Of a stretch of 64,000 nucleotides of DNA, positions 59,989-64,000 are shown in pieces; the first letter of the stretch is position 1; each line of letters starts with the position of its first letter. The notes under the pieces were generated by a model. That model saw only the letters and a program-made list of their open reading frames with translations, ran no database searches and was not told the origin of the DNA. The DNA lies in assembly GCF_017562075.2 (NCBI RefSeq), contig NC_054083.1, positions 53,892,442 to 53,956,441 of the forward strand. Reading direction: 5' to 3'. A program made the position numbers and the translations under genes. The DNA is from Anopheles merus (Eukaryota; Arthropoda; Insecta; Diptera; Culicidae).

Positions 59989-62480
59989 CGAGTCATTAAG
60001 ATAATTGAAACGATATTTGCTCCATTCGTTCATGTCCACGCGTCAACTAATATTGCATACTAAAGCAAGACACTTTACAGCGCACATAAGCATAGTCAAA
60101 ATAAAAGCAAAACCTGCGCCAGTATGTAGGGCGTTTGATTTAACCACAGCCGCCAGCCATTCAGCCAGCGAATGTGTGTTAATAGGTTAATGCCGTATAA
60201 ACAATTAATTGGTTACAACAGATTTACCTTGCTATGTATGTGCAACGCATAGTCTTTGTATGCTGTAGGCCACTTCATTCATGCTTCACATTTCACACTC
60301 TCGAACACGGGAACAAGTATTACTGAAGAACGTGAATGTATAGTGAGCGCACTGAGACTGGTTTTCTGATCGTACACCAGAGATGATAACGCATTTAGTT
60401 CACTGCACGATCCATTTTCAGCGACGCCATCATTAGGAATCGATAAAACTTTTCCTTTCTTATTGTTCACCGAAAGCTCGCACCATAGCACGTGTTTCGC
60501 AGAATGGCCTGCTTCGATAGTCCTGTTTGATTCACCGCTTTGAGTTTACTTACAGGAAAGGGCGCTTTTCTTGTGGTGGCGATGGGTATTTTTAGTCTTC
60601 GTACAGTTAAATGTAATACCGATATTTGTTTTATGATTAAAGCGTACACACAGACGTTCTATTTATGATTCGGTTAAATTACGCACTGACAAACTTTCCC
60701 TGGGTGGTTGGTTGGCGCCGAGCGTTGCACAATCGATGAATTCAGATCCACAACTAAAAACCACACCAGAGAGAGCTTATACCACCTTCGAACTACGACA
60801 GGAGGGTGCGTGTTACGAAAGTAGTGTGTTCAGCTCATTCATTCAAGCCGTTATGAATATTCGTGTGCCCGCGAGCGTTTTTTTTTATTCGCTTTAATTT
60901 AATCAATAATAGCTAGCTCATAAACTTGAAAGCAGTCTTAGTGCTGGTGTGTTGGTCTGACATCTACCAGCTCCTCCAGGGAACCGCAGGGTCGCGTTGT
61001 TCAGGCGCCGCCAAAGGTGCGGGCGTCCTAGGTGGAGCCTTGTAAGACGACACACAAGGCAAGGTAGAAATGAAACGATGACACGCAACGATATCATTAC
61101 TTTTTTTGGTGTATGTAGCACATGGCCACACGAACACACGGGGCCATCACGCTCGCTGTGTAGGAAGACGTGTAGGATGTGTAGGAGCTTTGTGTATTTT
61201 ACTTGTAGCTTCACACTATTTACTACAACATTTCTTATTGCTCAGGTATTGGAAAGAGTGTAGCATTGACGTACGGTGGGTTCCTCTCGCGTTTTCCGCC
61301 ATGCGTACGACCCTGTCCGAGTGCTGTTCGGTTCCACCCCACCCATGCCGACACACAAACACAAACACGCAGGAAGGGCGCATAGTAAACATACCTGCAG
61401 GCAGCAGGCAAGTGTTTGTTATCATTGCGGAAACGGAAACGATATAAACGGCGGCTACTTAGTATGGTAAGGTGCTGGGGGCGGAACTCCGTTCCAACCA
61501 ACTGGTGGAGGCTGACGAGGCAAACGGTGGATGCCGTGGTTAACAATATGTACTAGAAGGTGGTGAAGTTGGGCTACTTTTTTCTTGCCCGACGTGCTGT
61601 GATATATCGTGGTGCGCAAGAAGGTGCTAATAATGAGGCCATCAATCAAAAAAGTAAAGTATTATAAATCAGTTCATTAGCAGTAACTTTATTTGCTTTT
61701 TGTCTGTGTTTGTTGTTTTTGCTTTCGACTTAAACAAAGGCAATATGCTGTTTCCAATATGCGCTGTTGATTTGCTTGCTGATTTTGTGTGTTATTTCAT
61801 TGATATTCATAAGTCTCTATTGGTTGTGATTTTGCATTAAGCTAGCATTCGTTCATGTACCTTTTTACCCTCAACGTTTTCCATTACCTTTACCTCGCTT
61901 GGGCGCTTTCTTCCCTAGTTTTTCCTAACGTTCCGTAGCGTTCCTTCAAACACCTCTCTCACTTGGGTTGAATAGGGTTGAAATGTACTTCGCTCGAAAA
62001 AAGATTGCTATTAAATTGTCATTATTGCTGTTTTAAGACTTGACGCAGTCAATCAACAAAAAGCTTTTGGTTGTCTTTTATTCTTCTTGCTGCATCGATT
62101 AATATAGAGTGAAAATGAAAACTAAAGACATTGCATTTTGTTTCACACGATTTTTTTTCCTGGTGAAGAATTCTATATTAATATATGAAATGTACGTAAT
62201 GATCGATCTCTGAAAGTGGTGTTAAATGTGCCATAAATGTTGTGTTAGGGTGTGGCGTCGAGTATTCTCATGTGTCTTCTTTCTATTTGTGTGTTTGTGT
62301 GTCCTGGCTTTGACTTCGCTATGCGTAGAAGAATATGTACAAAGAGTATTCTTGCTTTGAAACTTTCAAAAAACAGAAAAAGATAAAACAACATTTACTA
62401 GATAGTAGATTAGAACTGGATCGGTGTTTCTTCTCTCTGTCTTTTCCCAAGCGACGAAGCATTATGAACGTTTGATTTCT
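59989..62480. other. Spacer, with 3' flank of the right-edge gene
   Basis: Channel promoter near 59990-60200. Minus-strand AATAAA at 62077-62082 and 61688-61693 could end the gene at 62481-63561. A short GC-rich patch at 60960-61040 and a Pro-rich minus-strand tail at about 61455-61553 (PPPVGWNGVPPPAPYHTK then stop) are unexplained. Confidence 0.4.
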
Positions 62481-63561
62481 TCATTGCATCTTATCATGAC
62501 TGGATGAGGGTTTGGTTTCCTGCAAGTGGCAAACAGAGAAACGTATCATCGTTAGCCTTACGGTACAATGTGCATTGGCGATGATTTATAGTATATAATC
62601 TACCTGATCGATTTCGTCCAGTGATTCAAGCTTAGCAATTGGGGCAAATATATTCCAATTTTGTCCCTCGGGCGTGTCATCCATGGGATGATTGAATGAT
62701 GAGAACTTTGAACATCTGCAACAACGGAGTATCACAATGTCAATAAAGATTGTAAGAAGGTTTACCAGAGTAGTTGGGTGACTGAAGATTGTGGCTTTTC
62801 ATACGTACTTGAATAAACTACGATCATCGGTGCACTCTGGTTGCGACACGGAACGAGCCACGTGTATGCGATGCTGTGATGAAGGAGGCTGCTGGTGTTT
62901 GACTTCTCGGCAGTCCATCGGGGGTCCGCACATGTCAAAAGAAAAATCACTTTCGGACGGTTGGTACGAAGACATTGCTGTCTTGCCAGTGTGCATCTGA
63001 TGCATTTGTTGCTGTTGCTGTGCAAAAGAGTGCTGCTGTTGCTGAATCTGCATCTGCATCTGTTGTTGCTGGTGTAGAATTTCTAGTATTGTTCTGATGT
63101 CGTGCTTGAGACTTGTTTCCAGAATACCAATCCTATTCGTTAACTCAGATAGCTGATGCGCCATAGTTCTAGTGAATATGAAACACATATTATAGATAAA
63201 ATATGGTCAATTTATGATGAGTTTACTGTTATAGTAATGCGTTCTAGAGATCCTAATGCTTACTCTAGATTCTGTTTTGATTCATCCGGTTTGCTCATGT
63301 TGCTACTGTTGGGTGCAGTATGATGAAAGATTTCCTCATCTGGGCTGCTCTTGGGAGAACAATCGCTGACCCGCATTGGCCCAACCGGGACATCGGTCTT
63401 TGAACCACACGTGCAGGCACGCTGGCTAACTGCACTCAACGTGACGGTATCTGGTGCCCTACCAAGTGCCGCCGAAGATGCTACAATGGCCGACGATTGA
63501 TGTTCGTGATGATGGGATATTGTCTGCTTGTGCGTACTTTTAGGACTTTCGTTGGGTGAAG
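62481..63561 (-). CDS. C-terminal exons of a large Gln-rich coiled-coil protein, possibly an ion channel (partial)
   Basis: Four consecutive exons with agreeing phases: 63561-63264, 63168-62809, 62715-62604, 62519-62481 (stop TGA 62483-62481). The visible 269 residues begin SPNESPKSTHKQ, a disordered His/Ser-rich stretch with ACTCGSKTDVPVGPM. A short heptad coiled coil follows, LSELTNRIGILETSLKHDIR then TILEILHQQQ, and Gln/Met repeats. SYQPSESDFSFDMCGPPMD and VARSVSQPECTDDRSLFK come next. The end reads NWNIFAPIAKLESLDEIDQ then ETKPSSSHDKMQ. A disordered region, then a coiled coil with a regulatory tail, is reminiscent of ether-a-go-go family potassium channels, but that is a guess; no pore or PAS domain is in the window. 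The gene continues off the right edge. Confidence 0.8.
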
Positions 63562-64000
63562 CTGAAAACGACATACAAACAAATTTAATCAACCTTTTGT
63601 AGACATATCACAGGGTCTAACACTTTGGTGTCCATCGCTCAGCCATCAGAGCAGATAGAAGGAATTGACACAACTATTAACACATCAAGCTTTCCGAATA
63701 AACGCTTATCTGGTGGAATGCAAAAGGTTACAACTCCATTAATCGTTTGGAACGAAAAAGACAAAAATATTGATAAACAAATGCGCAATATGTCCAAGCA
63801 AAACGTAACATACATTCACGTGCGAACGTAACTCGAGCATATAGAGTCTGTCTTCTCAACCATACTATACACGACGCAGAAAGGATGAACTAGAGCTCTA
63901 TTTATGCAAATTGGTGAGATTTGGCTTTAGTTTTTATGTACACAACTGTAACAGCACTCATGCAGAGTACGTATGAAACCATGTCGATTATTCAAAGAAA
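63562..64000. other. Upstream intron of the right-edge gene
   Basis: AT-rich. The acceptor of exon 63561-63264 is TTTTCAG at 63562-63568. A 68-codon plus-strand frame at 63625 has no support. Confidence 0.5.

Noticed and set aside
60960..61040. GC-rich patch with Arg/Leu-rich frame LHLGRPHLWRRLNNATLR
   Set aside because: Short, no splice logic, no family; possibly a repeat fragment, not provable by eye.

Overview
The window is nuclear DNA from an insect, most likely a mosquito and probably Anopheles. Evidence: intron-containing genes with GT-AG junctions, insect developmental and neuronal genes (extramacrochaetae, syntaxin 1A), nuclear tRNA genes, a tRNA-derived SINE with a (CTT/AAG)n tail resembling Anopheles SINEs, and many GT/CT/AGT microsatellites. 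The genus is inferred from protein similarity recalled by eye, not from a search.

Layout. 1-223: first exon of a secreted serpin, minus strand, running off the left edge. 1716-2211: tRNA-Lys(CTT) on plus and tRNA-Gln(CTG) on minus. 3575-5240: the Id-type HLH gene emc (plus). 5.3-15.3 kb: no firm coding exon; probably the long 3'UTR of the next gene plus spacer. 15350-36972: the neuronal t-SNARE syntaxin 1A (minus), reconstructed exon by exon. Its structure is the main result. Two equal-length alternative exons encode the C-terminal half of the SNARE helix, and four alternative last exons encode different membrane anchors, giving a potential 2x4 isoform set; a possible soluble tail exon adds to this. 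39.4-41.0 kb: repeat-rich patch with degenerate repeats, a decayed non-LTR retrotransposon and a SINE with a perfect 14-bp target duplication.

41.9-64.0 kb is gene-dense. In order: Ran GTPase (minus), N-acetylneuraminate lyase (plus), CLP1 RNA kinase (minus), a HINT-family histidine-triad gene (plus), an ANKRD54-like ankyrin protein (plus), CWC27 spliceosomal cyclophilin (minus), THUMPD1/Tan1-like tRNA acetylation adaptor (plus), the kinesin-6 KIF23/Pavarotti (minus), a divergent Cys-loop ligand-gated channel subunit (minus), and the C-terminal exons of a coiled-coil, Gln-rich protein of uncertain family (minus), open at the right edge. Several genes share divergent promoters (CLP1/HINT, CWC27/THUMPD1) or have overlapping convergent 3' ends.

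The second notable result is that the HINT gene is split inside its last coding exon by a 1,253-bp non-autonomous hAT-type element with an exact 8-bp target duplication. In this haplotype the reading frame ends before the catalytic HxHxH motif. A small second hAT-like MITE lies in syntaxin intron 1.

No operon-like system, CRISPR or plasmid feature is present. Functionally the window is a set of unrelated housekeeping genes (nuclear transport, RNA processing, cytokinesis, sialic acid catabolism) beside neuronal genes.
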